A stretch of DNA of 64,000 bases. It comes from Granulosicoccus sp036478565 (GTDB taxonomy: Bacteria > Pseudomonadota > Gammaproteobacteria > Granulosicoccales > Granulosicoccaceae). Below the pieces are notes generated by a model. The model did no database searches. It worked only from the letters and a program-made list of their open reading frames with translations, and was not told the origin of the DNA. Positions 52,020-61,035 of the stretch are shown piece by piece. The translations under genes were made by a program, and so were the position numbers. The DNA lies in NCBI GenBank assembly GCA_965224525.1, contig OZ245050.1, forward strand, positions 4,868,661 to 4,932,660, in the 5' to 3' direction. The first letter of the stretch is position 1. Every line of letters begins with the position of its first letter.

Positions 52020-53277
52020 TTTCATCAGTGATGGCCGTGGCTTTGATAAGTTTGCCAATGGTCAGCCCTTGCAGAAGTATGGATAGCACTACTATTACAT
52101 AGGTAACAGCGACGATGACGTCCCGTTCCGGGCTCGCAGGTATAGAGAGTGCCAGAGCGACTGAAATTCCACCGCGCAGACCACCCCAGGTGAGAATTTT
52201 CACAGCATGCGGATGGAAGTCAATTTTCATCCAACGCAGAAGATTGACTGGCAGCCCTACTGCGACGAGGCGCGAAAACAAAACAAGCACAGCCATAGCG
52301 ATGCCGGCCAGCCAGACATTGGAAGTAAAATCCAGCACGATTATTTCGAGACCAATGATCAGGAACAAAACGGCGTTTAGAATCTCGTCAATGAGTTCCC
52401 AGAAGGTATCCAGATGCTGAATGGTTGTCTGGCTCATTGCGTTGCGTCGTCCGTGATTACCAATCATCAGTCCGGCTACCACTATGGCGATTGGTGCAGA
52501 CAGGTGTAGTCCTGCCGCCGCAGTTGCACCGCCTGAAACAAGTGCCAGCGTGAGCAGTACTTCGACCTGATAGTTGTCCACGCGTTTTAGCATTTCCAGC
52601 ACGATCCAACCACAGGCGAAACCAAACAGAGCGCCGCCAAAGGCCTCCTGAACAAACAGTATGCCGATATGCTGTGGATCAAATGCCTCTCCATGAACGG
52701 CCATACCGAAGATAGCCAGGAACACCACAATAGCAACGCCATCATTGAACAGTGATTCACCCGCAATCTTGATTTCCAACGATTTGCTGGCACCAGCGGT
52801 TTTGAGAATGCCCATCACGGCGATAGGATCGGTTGGGGAGATTAGCGAGCCGAACAACAGGCAGTAAATAAACGGAATATCGAAACCGAACAGATCAAAT
52901 AGGTAGTATGCGCCGCCTGCCACGATAAACATGCTGATTATCACGCCAACGGATGCAAGGACTCCAATGGTCCACTTGCGCTGCATGAGCTCACCAAGGT
53001 TTATATGCATGGCTCCCGCAAATAGCAGAAATCCCAGCATGCCATTCAACAGGGCTTCATCGAACTCGATTTGCTTGACAATGTTGCTGGCTATACGTTC
53101 CCCGTCTGTAAATCCTGCTTGAGATAGCAATACCAGCGCCAGAGAAAAAACCAGGGAGATCACCATTACGCCGATGGTAGTTGGTAGTTTCAGGGTGCGG
53201 TAATTGAGATAAGCAAACAAAGCCGAGACGGTGAGTAGAATACTTGTAATGGTCAACAATGACATGGTGTTAGCCAA
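52009..53277 (-). CDS. CPA1-family Na+(K+)/H+ antiporter
   Basis: A 422-residue transporter with about 12 membrane segments. GSLISPTDPIAVMGILK holds the DP pair of CPA1 exchangers (near residue 155), followed by AGESLFNDGVAIVVF with the ND cation-binding pair, and a conserved RGGISVALALSIP. Probable role in sodium or potassium and pH homeostasis. The 3' end overlaps the convergent kinase gene by 11 bases. ATG 53265 (MSLLTITSI) is an alternative start. Confidence 0.92.
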   Translation of the reverse strand: MANTMSLLTITSILLTVSALFAYLNYRTLKLPTTIGVMVISLVFSLALVLLSQAGFTDGERIASNIVKQIEFDEALLNGMLGFLLFAGAMHINLGELMQRKWTIGVLASVGVIISMFIVAGGAYYLFDLFGFDIPFIYCLLFGSLISPTDPIAVMGILKTAGASKSLEIKIAGESLFNDGVAIVVFLAIFGMAVHGEAFDPQHIGILFVQEAFGGALFGFACGWIVLEMLKRVDNYQVEVLLTLALVSGGATAAAGLHLSAPIAIVVAGLMIGNHGRRNAMSQTTIQHLDTFWELIDEILNAVLFLIIGLEIIVLDFTSNVWLAGIAMAVLVLFSRLVAVGLPVNLLRWMKIDFHPHAVKILTWGGLRGGISVALALSIPASPERDVIVAVTYVIVVLSILLQGLTIGKLIKATAITDEIKS

Positions 53278-53427
53278 CGTAATCTTTGTGATGAAAGGAG
53301 CGTAGTTTAGGTGACCTGAGTGTGAATTGCCTGCTCATAATCCTCAATGCCTGTCTGAAGCTTCGTATGCAGCGGTGTGAACATGTGAGATCAGGCTAAA
53401 CTGTCTGTGTAGCCTTCCACGTTCTGT

Positions 53428-54198
53428 ATGCTTTTGGCCAATCAACTAGCGTTCGAATTTGACAGTGGAGACATATTAGCTGTCCCGGCTCCAATGTCCT
53501 ATGAAATCCAGGTGTCTGCACGTGCACGTCGCGTAACACTGCACATACTAGCTGGTCGGGGGTTGGTAGTTACAGTCCCTCGTCGTTTTCCAAAACGTGA
53601 TATTCCGGCCATCGTGGAGGAAAATCGTGCTTGGGTACTAGAGTCCCTGGCGCAACTGCGGGCGCGTACTCCTGCAAAATACCTCGTTTGGCCTCCCGCC
53701 AGGCTGGATCTGAATGCGATGAATACCCGTGTATTTCTAGACTATTGCCATCCTGATGGGAGCGATTCAGCGGTTGTGGACAGCACAGAGGCGTCACGAT
53801 GGGTGTTGGCTGTCGATACTGAAAATCGACCTTTGGTGGCGCAAGCACTGGCGTCAGTGTTGAAATACGTGGCAAGAGATGTGCTACTGCCACTTCTGCG
53901 TGAGTTGGCTGTTCGGCATGGATTGACCTACCAGCGAGCGTCAATTCGAGGGCAGCGCACACTTTGGGGGAGCTATTCTTCAACTGGCACCCTGAGTCTC
54001 AATTACAAACTCCTGTTTCTGCAGGCCGAGTTAGTGGAGTACGTATTGCTGCATGAGTTGGCACATACGCGCTATCTCGATCACTCGGCGAAATTCTGGA
54101 GGCTGCTGGTGGAACTGTTGCCTGATGCCGTAGCGCTGGATCGGCGGTTACGTGATGCTGGTGATGATGTGCCGCCCTGGCTTGAACTGGCGCGCTGA
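53428..54198 (+). CDS. YgjP-like M48-related metallopeptidase
   Basis: A 256-residue protein of the YgjP/WLM group: SARARRVTLHIL in the N-terminal part, RASIRGQRTLWGSYSS and the zinc site HELAHTRYLDHS near residue 210. Members are thought to be DNA- or protein-associated peptidases; the E. coli homologue has no firmly established role. Divergent from the antiporter gene. No membrane segment. Confidence 0.85.
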   Translation: MLLANQLAFEFDSGDILAVPAPMSYEIQVSARARRVTLHILAGRGLVVTVPRRFPKRDIPAIVEENRAWVLESLAQLRARTPAKYLVWPPARLDLNAMNTRVFLDYCHPDGSDSAVVDSTEASRWVLAVDTENRPLVAQALASVLKYVARDVLLPLLRELAVRHGLTYQRASIRGQRTLWGSYSSTGTLSLNYKLLFLQAELVEYVLLHELAHTRYLDHSAKFWRLLVELLPDAVALDRRLRDAGDDVPPWLELAR

Positions 54199-54436
54199 TA
54201 CGGTGAATGCATTCGTCAGGTTAGTGGTGATCAAAGTTGTATGCGTCGATAATTATGCACCGCAAGACTCAATTCGGGTTGCAATTCGGTTGTCTTGAGC
54301 TAGCGCTATACAAGTGTAAATTCGACCTTTCCACTTGCGGGTATTCTGCTATTCTTTCTTCACTGCCGGGCAGACGCATCATATTTTTGCACCTTTTACA
54401 AGTCCCGGGTTTATTACTGCCCGGATCATCAATAAC

Positions 54437-55210
54437 GTGTCAATTATTTACCCAGATGGATTGGTTGTGCGCAAACACGAAAGCGTAGAAGTCCGGCAGG
54501 TGGTACCGCTGCTTCTGGCAGCGGTGCTGCTGACGATCGGGCTATCGATGTTTCTTAGTGGCACGCAGAGTGTCGTCGATGTTGTGCAACCGGTAATCGT
54601 TGTATTTGGCGGAACTCTGGTTGCATTGCTGTTGACTTTTCAAACAACGCAGTTAGCCCAGGGGCTGCAGGTTGCGCTAATGCGAGGTATTCGAGGCGGA
54701 ACTTCACCTGATGACATGATCCGCGCGATGATGAAAATTTGTGATGTTAGTCGGCGTGATGGGTTATTGGGCGTGGCCGATATTCGTTCGAACAGCGAAG
54801 AAGTAGAAGAAGTGTGTCATCTGATCGGCGATGCTGCAAATGACTCAAGCATTCGGTTTACGCTTGACCGCCGTCTGGCCAGTGAAAACATGTATAACCA
54901 GATGACCACAGATGTGTTTCTGTTTACTGCGGTTTATTCAGTATTGATTGGGTTGCTTGGGTCGTTGATTCATGTGGTCTCTCCTACTGAGCCGGTTCAG
55001 ATGGGTATAACTGTATTGCCATTTGTTTGTGGTGTCAGCCTGGCGATACTGATGGGAATTTTGATTGGGCGGCTGAGGGCTGCGCATCTGCGTGAACTGA
55101 TTACAGCAGAAATTGCGTACCGCGGGGCATCTATCATTCTTGAAGACAACAATGTACAGCGTCTGAGAAGTCGATTGGCATTGTTGGTTCCTCCCGGGCT
55201 AAGAGCATGA
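54437..55210 (+). CDS. MotA/TolQ/ExbB-type proton-channel-like membrane protein
   Basis: A 257-residue protein with membrane segments near residues 20-40, 50-70, 165-185 and 195-215 and the MotA-like stretch between them. It looks like the stator MotA/ExbB fold, but no MotB/ExbD partner follows; instead a PilZ protein gene overlaps by ATGA. The start is uncertain: no ATG fits, so I use GTG 54437 (MSIIYPDGLV); GTG 54467 and TTG 54461 are alternatives. The role is therefore open: a motor-related or energy-coupling protein under c-di-GMP control. Confidence 0.75.
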   Translation: MSIIYPDGLVVRKHESVEVRQVVPLLLAAVLLTIGLSMFLSGTQSVVDVVQPVIVVFGGTLVALLLTFQTTQLAQGLQVALMRGIRGGTSPDDMIRAMMKICDVSRRDGLLGVADIRSNSEEVEEVCHLIGDAANDSSIRFTLDRRLASENMYNQMTTDVFLFTAVYSVLIGLLGSLIHVVSPTEPVQMGITVLPFVCGVSLAILMGILIGRLRAAHLRELITAEIAYRGASIILEDNNVQRLRSRLALLVPPGLRA

Positions 55211-55575
55211 ACGACATCACTATAGATGCAGCTGTTACCGGTCGGGATGCATACCGGGTAGTCCAGGACCCGAACGATCCAATCATTCTGCAACTTGATG
55301 GCAACCTGAGCCGGGTTCTGGACATCAGTGCTTCCGGTTTTTCTGCACCACCTGATGTCGTGCCAGCCGGGCGGCGTTATGCGTTTAGCCTGGACCTGCC
55401 TACAGCCACAAGACCACTCGCCGGTTATGTGGATGTTTTGCCGCAATCACCGAATGGTCATCTACATTGTAAGTTTGTCGATTTGTCAACCGAGGACCTC
55501 GACACACTGCATCACTATGTACTGATCCGGCAAAAAGAGGCCATTCGCTCTATTCGTGCCGGCAAGGCTGGCTGA
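55207..55575 (+). CDS. PilZ-domain protein (c-di-GMP receptor candidate)
   Basis: A 122-residue single-domain PilZ protein. The D/N-x-S-x-x-G motif is present as DISASGF, but the upstream RxxxR motif is not well matched (NLSRVLD), so c-di-GMP binding is uncertain. It overlaps the MotA-like gene by ATGA and is followed by zapE after seven bases. A link between c-di-GMP and the MotA-like protein is inferred from coupling. Confidence 0.75.
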   Translation: MNDITIDAAVTGRDAYRVVQDPNDPIILQLDGNLSRVLDISASGFSAPPDVVPAGRRYAFSLDLPTATRPLAGYVDVLPQSPNGHLHCKFVDLSTEDLDTLHHYVLIRQKEAIRSIRAGKAG

Positions 55576-55582
55576 TAAACTG

Positions 55583-56713
55583 ATGAGTCTCGTTGCGCGA
55601 TACGAGGCTGAGCTCGAGGGCGGCATATTAATGCCGGATAGCAGTCAGTTGCTTGTAGTTCAACGTTTGGATGCTATCGCTACCGAACTGACCCGACGGC
55701 GGGCCTGGCGACAACCTTCACAATCAGTTTTTGCCAGCTGGTTTGAGCCAACACGCTCGACAGTAACCGGTATCAATGGTTTGTATGTCTGGGGCGGCGT
55801 GGGGCGTGGTAAAACACATCTATGCGATCTGTTTTTTGACAGTCTGCAGTTTGAAGATAAAACGAGATTCCATTTTCATCGATTCATGCAGAAAATCCAT
55901 ACGGATTTACGTGCGCTTGATGGCATTGATGAGCCGTTGCAGCACATCGCAGAAAATTGGGCTGAACGTGCTCGTTTATTATTGCTTGATGAAATTCATG
56001 TGAACGATATAACCGATGCCATGCTATTGGGTGGTTTGTTGACCGAATTGTTCAAACGGGGAGTGACGCTGGTAACAACATCGAATGTGCCGCCGGACGA
56101 TCTCTATCGGGATGGATTGCAACGGGCGCGTTTTCTCCCTGCAATAGCCCAGTTAAATATTCATACGACTGTCATGGAGATAGGTGGCGAGGTTGATTAT
56201 CGGCTGAGATTAATGCAGAAAGAGCCAATCTATATTCTGACCGGTGGGCAGGAAGCAAGCGTTGCGCAACAGGCAATGCAGGCACATTTTGATCGCTTGC
56301 GTGTTGAAAAGGCACGTGCTAGTGCCACTATCAAGGTAAGTGGTCGTGATATGGAGGTACTTGCAAGGGCAGGTGATGTCGTGTGGTTTGACTTTGAAAC
56401 ACTTTGCAATACACCACGCTCAACACATGACTATATCGAGATAGCGAGCATATTTCAGACCGTGCTGATCAGTTATGTGCCAGTACTAAACGAATTGCGA
56501 AACGACGAAGCGCGCCGATTTGTGAATTTAATTGATGAATTCTACGATCACAATGTAAAGCTGATAATTTCGGCAGAAGTACCACCGGATGCGCTTTATA
56601 CTGGCGAACAGCTTGCTTTCGAATTCGTCCGAGCCGCCAGCCGGCTCATCGAAATGCAGACCACAGAATACCTCGCCCAAGGAAGATGGGGTCGAACCAC
56701 AGCAAACCGTTGA
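55583..56713 (+). CDS. zapE: Cell division ATPase ZapE (AFG1-like)
   Basis: ZapE is an AAA+-like ATPase that binds FtsZ under stress. Walker A GVGRGKTHL (near residue 75) and Walker B LLLLDEIHV (near 135) are complete, followed by VTTSNVPPDDLYRDGLQRARFLPAI. I start at ATG 55583 (MSLVARYEAEL); the 55556 GTG overlaps the PilZ gene and gives an unusual leader. The frame ends inside a copy of the dispersed repeat head (56687-56714), so the last eight residues, GRWGRTTANR-like, are repeat-derived. Confidence 0.93.
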   Translation: MSLVARYEAELEGGILMPDSSQLLVVQRLDAIATELTRRRAWRQPSQSVFASWFEPTRSTVTGINGLYVWGGVGRGKTHLCDLFFDSLQFEDKTRFHFHRFMQKIHTDLRALDGIDEPLQHIAENWAERARLLLLDEIHVNDITDAMLLGGLLTELFKRGVTLVTTSNVPPDDLYRDGLQRARFLPAIAQLNIHTTVMEIGGEVDYRLRLMQKEPIYILTGGQEASVAQQAMQAHFDRLRVEKARASATIKVSGRDMEVLARAGDVVWFDFETLCNTPRSTHDYIEIASIFQTVLISYVPVLNELRNDEARRFVNLIDEFYDHNVKLIISAEVPPDALYTGEQLAFEFVRAASRLIEMQTTEYLAQGRWGRTTANR

Positions 56714-56714
56714 A
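56687..56714 (+). repeat. Repeat head inside the end of zapE
   Basis: A 28-base copy of the repeat head, TGGGGTC ... CGTTGAA, identical to the head of copy C at 22 of 28 positions. It contains the zapE stop codon (TGA 56711-56713) and encodes the last residues of ZapE. A direct repeat of copy C, 72 bases upstream. Suggests insertion of the element at the zapE 3' end. Confidence 0.65.
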
Positions 56715-56743
56715 CCGGAAGGTGGACGGAAGGTGGGGTCAGT

Positions 56744-56869
56744 GGAAGGTGGGGAAGGTGGGGTCAGACCATAGTAAGTCGTTGAATACTCGCTGAAAAG
56801 CCTCTGATCACAGTGATTTCTAGCGCTTAATGGCTGCTTTTTTGCTCGATAAACCGGTCTTTAGTGCTC
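56744..56869 (+). repeat. Dispersed repeat family, copy C
   Basis: Copy C has core GGGGTCAGACC (from 56760), TTGAATA, GATTTCT at offset 55, GCTTAATGGCTGC at offset 65 and TTTAGTGCTC at offset 100 (56860-56869). Compared with copy B the words GATTTCT and TTTAGTGC fall at exactly the same offsets (55 and 100), so there is no gap. Located 30 bases after zapE in the gap to typA. Confidence 0.75.
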
Positions 56870-56905
56870 GCGCAATGCTTCTGCTGCCAGACGAGTATAC
56901 GGCGG

Positions 56906-57031
56906 CATTCTTAATTGCTTGTTTATTGTCCTGAAAAGCAGCCTTTAAACCCTTATTATGCGTTGTTTATAGGGATTTTCTTTAACTAATCAGGTGGTTG
57001 CGGAGGTCCGACCCCCGCTTAGCCCCCCGCT
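56906..57031 (-). repeat. Dispersed repeat family, copy E (inverted)
   Basis: On the minus strand, GGGGTCGGACC begins at 57015 and, at the same offsets as copy C, GTTTAAAGGCTGC (offset 65) and ATAAAC (offset 84) follow. It therefore faces copy C with 36 bases between their tails, forming an inverted pair in the zapE-typA gap. Confidence 0.65.
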
Positions 57032-57095
57032 TAGCCCCAGGTGGTTGCGGAGGTCCGACCCCCGCTTAGCCATTGAGGTCCGACCTCCGCTTAGC
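56991..57095. repeat. Tandem repeat heads at the typA 3' end
   Basis: A 34-base unit (CAGGTGGTTGCGGAGGTCCG...) occurs twice, at 56991-57024 and 57038-57071, followed by a third partial copy GAGGTCCGACCTCCGC (57075-57090) whose last bases form the typA stop codon context. The GGTCCGACC heads are palindromic (GAGGTC/GACCTC) and can form short hairpins, so they may act as terminators for typA. Confidence 0.7.
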
Positions 57096-58914
57096 TGGCT
57101 TTGGCTTGGCGGGAGTTGCGTTTGCGATCGGTTTCAGTGAGGTGCTTTTTGCGGATTCGGATAGACTCAGGGGTGACTTCAACAAGTTCGTCGTCGTCAA
57201 TGAACTCGAGCGCTTGTTCCAGGGTTTTGTCGATAAACGGTGTCAGCTGGATATTTTCATCGGTGCCCGATGCACGTACATTGGTCAGCTGTTTGCCTCT
57301 CAAGCAGTTAACGGTCAGGTCATTCTCGCGTGAATGAATACCGATTACCTGCCCTTCATAAACCTGTGTGTTTGCGCCGATAATCAGGCGGCCACGCTCC
57401 TGCAGATTCCACAGAGCGAAACCCAGTGCCTTGCCAGTACCGTTTGAAATCAACACGCCATTGCGGCGCTGACCTACGTCGATCTTGAGCTGCGGGCCGT
57501 AGTGGTCGAACACGCTGTAGATGAGTCCAGTTCCCGAAGTTGCCGTCAGGAATTCAGTTCGGAAGCCGATCATGCCTCGTGCTGGGGCGATATAGTCCAG
57601 CCGCACACGCCCCTTGCCGTCAGGAACCATATCTTTCAGGTCAGCCCGGCGTTCGCCCATACGCTCCATGATAGCGCCTTGATGTTGTTCTTCAATATCG
57701 ATTGTTACTTGTTCATAGGGCTCTTCTATCTTGCCATCAACCATGCGAGTGATAACCAAAGGCCTGCCGACAGCAAGTTCATAACCTTCTCGGCGCATGT
57801 TTTCAATCAGTACGGACAGGTGCAGCTCGCCCCGGCCTGAAACCTTAAACGTCTCGCTTTGTTCGGCGCGTTCTACCCGCAGTGCAACGTTGTGCAGAAG
57901 TTCGGTCTGCAGACGATCCCAGATGTTGCGACTGGTGACGTATTTGCCTTCTTTTCCAGCAAATGGTGAACTGTTCGGCTGGAACATCATGCTGATGGTT
58001 GGTTCATCAACGGTCAGTGCCGGCAGCGCCTCTACGGTCGCGGGATCACACAAGGTATCAGAGATATTCAACTTGTCTATGCCTGTGATAGCGACAATAT
58101 CACCGGCCTGCGCAGACTCTACTTCTACTCGTTCCAGACCGTGGAAGCCAAGCACTTGCAGTACTTTTCCATTACGCTGAGCGCCGTCGGTTCCAACGAT
58201 GCGAACTTGCTGGTTCGGTTTGAGCTTGCCGCGCTTAATACGGGCAATACCTATGACACCAACATAGCTGTTGTAGTCAAGTGAAGATATTCGCATCTGT
58301 AACGGACCATCGGAATCGACTTTCGGTGCTGGAACTTCATTGACAATGGTTTCGAACAGTGGCGTCATATCGCCTTCTGTAACGTTTGGTTCCATGCCTG
58401 AGTAACCGTTGACTGCGGATGCATAAACCACCGGAAAGTCGAGTTGTTCGTCAGTAGCGCCCAGGTTGTCGAACAATTCGAAAGTCTGGTCAAGCGCCCA
58501 GCTGGGTCGAGCACCATCTCGGTCAATCTTGTTGATGACAACGATTGGCCGAAAACCCATGGCAAATGCTTTTTGTGTGACGAAGCGCGTCTGTGGCATG
58601 GGGCCTTCTGCAGCATCGACCAGCAGCAGCACGGAATCCACCATACTGAGAACCCGCTCTACCTCGCCACCGAAATCGGCGTGTCCCGGTGTATCCACGA
58701 TATTGATTCGGTAGTCGTTCCAGCGAATCGACGTATTCTTGGCAAGTATGGTAATTCCACGCTCCTTTTCAATTGCGTTGGAATCCATCAACCTTTCGGC
58801 ATGCTCTTTACGCATGTCCAGCGTGCCAGACTGTTGCAGTAGCTTGTCTACCAATGTGGTCTTGCCATGATCGACATGGGCTATGATGGCAATGTTGCGT
58901 AGTTTCTGAGTCAC
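57091..58914 (-). CDS. typA: Ribosome-associated GTPase TypA/BipA
   Basis: A translational GTPase of 607 residues active in 50S assembly and stress adaptation. GHVDHGKTTLVDKLL (P-loop), DTPGHADFGGEVERV (G3) and NKIDRDGARPSW (G4 region) are present, with the C-terminal BipA domain. The stop codon sits in repeat heads described separately. Upstream lies a 291-base gap to ade. Confidence 0.97.
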   Translation of the reverse strand: MTQKLRNIAIIAHVDHGKTTLVDKLLQQSGTLDMRKEHAERLMDSNAIEKERGITILAKNTSIRWNDYRINIVDTPGHADFGGEVERVLSMVDSVLLLVDAAEGPMPQTRFVTQKAFAMGFRPIVVINKIDRDGARPSWALDQTFELFDNLGATDEQLDFPVVYASAVNGYSGMEPNVTEGDMTPLFETIVNEVPAPKVDSDGPLQMRISSLDYNSYVGVIGIARIKRGKLKPNQQVRIVGTDGAQRNGKVLQVLGFHGLERVEVESAQAGDIVAITGIDKLNISDTLCDPATVEALPALTVDEPTISMMFQPNSSPFAGKEGKYVTSRNIWDRLQTELLHNVALRVERAEQSETFKVSGRGELHLSVLIENMRREGYELAVGRPLVITRMVDGKIEEPYEQVTIDIEEQHQGAIMERMGERRADLKDMVPDGKGRVRLDYIAPARGMIGFRTEFLTATSGTGLIYSVFDHYGPQLKIDVGQRRNGVLISNGTGKALGFALWNLQERGRLIIGANTQVYEGQVIGIHSRENDLTVNCLRGKQLTNVRASGTDENIQLTPFIDKTLEQALEFIDDDELVEVTPESIRIRKKHLTETDRKRNSRQAKAS

Positions 58915-59205
58915 AAGTCGGTCCTGGGAACAAGCCTGATGAGATACACAGGCAGTGGCAGCTGTGCTAAAGCTGCTATCTAATGTAAGGGGCGTAGTGC
59001 GGGCAGTAGCGAATTAGTCTGGCAACCCGAAGTAACGTGCTTTTGGTTAACGAACCAGTATACCGGACTCGAGCGCCTGGAAACCCCTGGATTGCAGGAT
59101 TCCGGCCAGCTTTTGCTGGTTGAATCGGTTTGTAACCTCCAGGGTGACGATTTTGGTCGCCGCTTCGCTATTGTTTCAGCGTATTAACAGGAATGAATAA
59201 CTATT

Positions 59206-61035
59206 GTGAAAACACCGCCCGACTGGAACGATTGTGCCGCCACCCTGGTTGATGTTGCGATGGGGCGTCAGCCTGCGGATACGGTGATTCGCAATGGCCG
59301 CTGGGTGAATGTTCATTCGGGAGAAATCATCCCCGCTACCGACATTGCGATTTCCTGCGGTCGCTTTGCCTATGTAGGGCCGGATGCCAGCCATGCGATC
59401 GGGGCGGATACTCTGGTCATCAATGCTGCCGATCGCTACCTCGTGCCAGGGCTATGCGACGCCCATATGCACATTGAAAGCGGTATGGTCACGGTCACTG
59501 AATTTGCCCGCGCCGTCATACCGCATGGCACTACTTCCATGTTTGTTGATCCGCATGAAATAGGCAATGTGCTTGGCCTTGAAGGGGTTCGTCTGATGCA
59601 CGATGAGGCGCTCGACATGCCAATTAATGTGTATGTTCAGATGCCAAGTTGTGTGCCGTCAGCGCCAGGTCTGGAACATGCCGGTGCGGAACTTGGCGTC
59701 GCGGAAGTTACCGAGGCCATGTCCTGGCCAAACATCATAGGTTTGGGTGAAGTCATGAATTTTCCCGGCGTGGCCGCCTGCGATGCAAAAATGCTCGGCG
59801 AAATAGCGGCAACGCGACGCGCAGGAAAAACTGTCGGGGGGCATTACGCTTCCAGGGATCTGGGTTTGCCTTTTCACGGGTATGTTGCAGGTGGGCCGGC
59901 GGATGATCATGAGGGAACCCAGGTTGAAGATGCCATTGCGCGCGTACGGCAGGGTATGCGTGCCATGCTGCGTTTGGGATCCGCCTGGTATGACGTGGCT
60001 CCGCAGATTAAAGCGGTTACCGAATCCGGTTTGGATCCCCGCTATTTTATCTTGTGTACGGATGATTCACATGCCGGAACGCTGGTTAACGATGGGCACA
60101 TGAATCGTGTGGTGAGGCATGCCATTGCGCAAGGTCTGAATCCTGTTACCGCCATACAGATGGCAACCATCAATACGGCTGAGCACTTCGGACTAGAACG
60201 TGAGTTGGGTTCAATTACCCCCGGTCGGCGTGCCGACCTGATCATTTCGTCCGACCTGGTACAGCTTCCGGTTGAGCAGGTGATAGCCCGGGGAGAGCTG
60301 GTCGCAGAACAGGGAGCCATGAAAATCAGCTTGCCAGCGGCCAGCTATCCTGACAGTGCCCGTAATACGGTGCACATGGGCAAGAAACTGTTGGCAGAAG
60401 ATTTTTTGATTAGCGCTCCTGCTTCGAAACCTGACTCAACGACAGTGACCGCCAGAGTCATTGGTGTGATCGAAAATCAGGCGCCGACGCGTGCTCTGGA
60501 AGCTGAGCTGAGCGTGGCCGATGGTATTGTGCAGATGGATATGGCTGCCGATGTATGTCAAATTTCCCTTGTTGAACGCCATCGAGCTACGGGTGAGGTG
60601 GTCAACGGCTTTGTGTCCGGCTTTGGCTACAACATTCCTTGCGCAATGGCCTCTTCTGTGGCTCATGATGCACACCATATGATCGTAGTCGGAACCAACC
60701 ATGCAGACATGGCCCTGGCTGCAAACAGACTCGGAGAAGTGGGTGGTGGTGTCGTCGTATTCTCCAATGGTGAGGAGCTTGCGTTGGTGGAATTACCTAT
60801 TGCCGGTTTGATGTCTGATGAACCAGCGAGCATCGTTGCGGACAAGGCGCAAGGTATGGTGCAAGCGATGAGGGATTGCGGCTGTACGCTGAACAATGCG
60901 TATATGCAACACTCCCTGCTAGCGTTGGTGGTTATTCCCGAGCTGAGAATTTCGGACACAGGGTTGATTGATGTGACGACATTTTCAAAAACATCCTTGT
61001 TTGTAGACCATCAATCAGCGGACGTTGGCGCGTGA
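59206..61035 (+). CDS. ade: Adenine deaminase
   Basis: Converts adenine to hypoxanthine and ammonia. The 609-residue protein of the COG1001 amidohydrolase family has DAHMHIESGM (metal-binding His pair), GHYASRDLG, EGTQVEDAI and CTDDSHAGTLV (catalytic Asp region). GTG start at 59206. Its stop overlaps the xdhA start (GTGA, 61032-61035), so the purine flow adenine to hypoxanthine to xanthine to urate is encoded in one coupled operon. No riboswitch was found in the 291-base leader. Confidence 0.96.
   Translation: MKTPPDWNDCAATLVDVAMGRQPADTVIRNGRWVNVHSGEIIPATDIAISCGRFAYVGPDASHAIGADTLVINAADRYLVPGLCDAHMHIESGMVTVTEFARAVIPHGTTSMFVDPHEIGNVLGLEGVRLMHDEALDMPINVYVQMPSCVPSAPGLEHAGAELGVAEVTEAMSWPNIIGLGEVMNFPGVAACDAKMLGEIAATRRAGKTVGGHYASRDLGLPFHGYVAGGPADDHEGTQVEDAIARVRQGMRAMLRLGSAWYDVAPQIKAVTESGLDPRYFILCTDDSHAGTLVNDGHMNRVVRHAIAQGLNPVTAIQMATINTAEHFGLERELGSITPGRRADLIISSDLVQLPVEQVIARGELVAEQGAMKISLPAASYPDSARNTVHMGKKLLAEDFLISAPASKPDSTTVTARVIGVIENQAPTRALEAELSVADGIVQMDMAADVCQISLVERHRATGEVVNGFVSGFGYNIPCAMASSVAHDAHHMIVVGTNHADMALAANRLGEVGGGVVVFSNGEELALVELPIAGLMSDEPASIVADKAQGMVQAMRDCGCTLNNAYMQHSLLALVVIPELRISDTGLIDVTTFSKTSLFVDHQSADVGA

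Noticed and set aside
53570..53983. A 137-residue minus-strand frame in the YgjP-like gene
   Set aside because: Entirely inside a well-supported gene and without protein features.
59047..59175. A protein-like minus-strand stretch (TLEVTNRFNQQKLAGIL) before ade
   Set aside because: About 40 codons with an in-frame stop upstream and no start codon; perhaps a decayed gene end, but not supportable.
58915..59205. A purine riboswitch in the ade leader
   Set aside because: No recognisable purine aptamer core or three-way junction; only a 6-base inverted repeat near 58958-58976.
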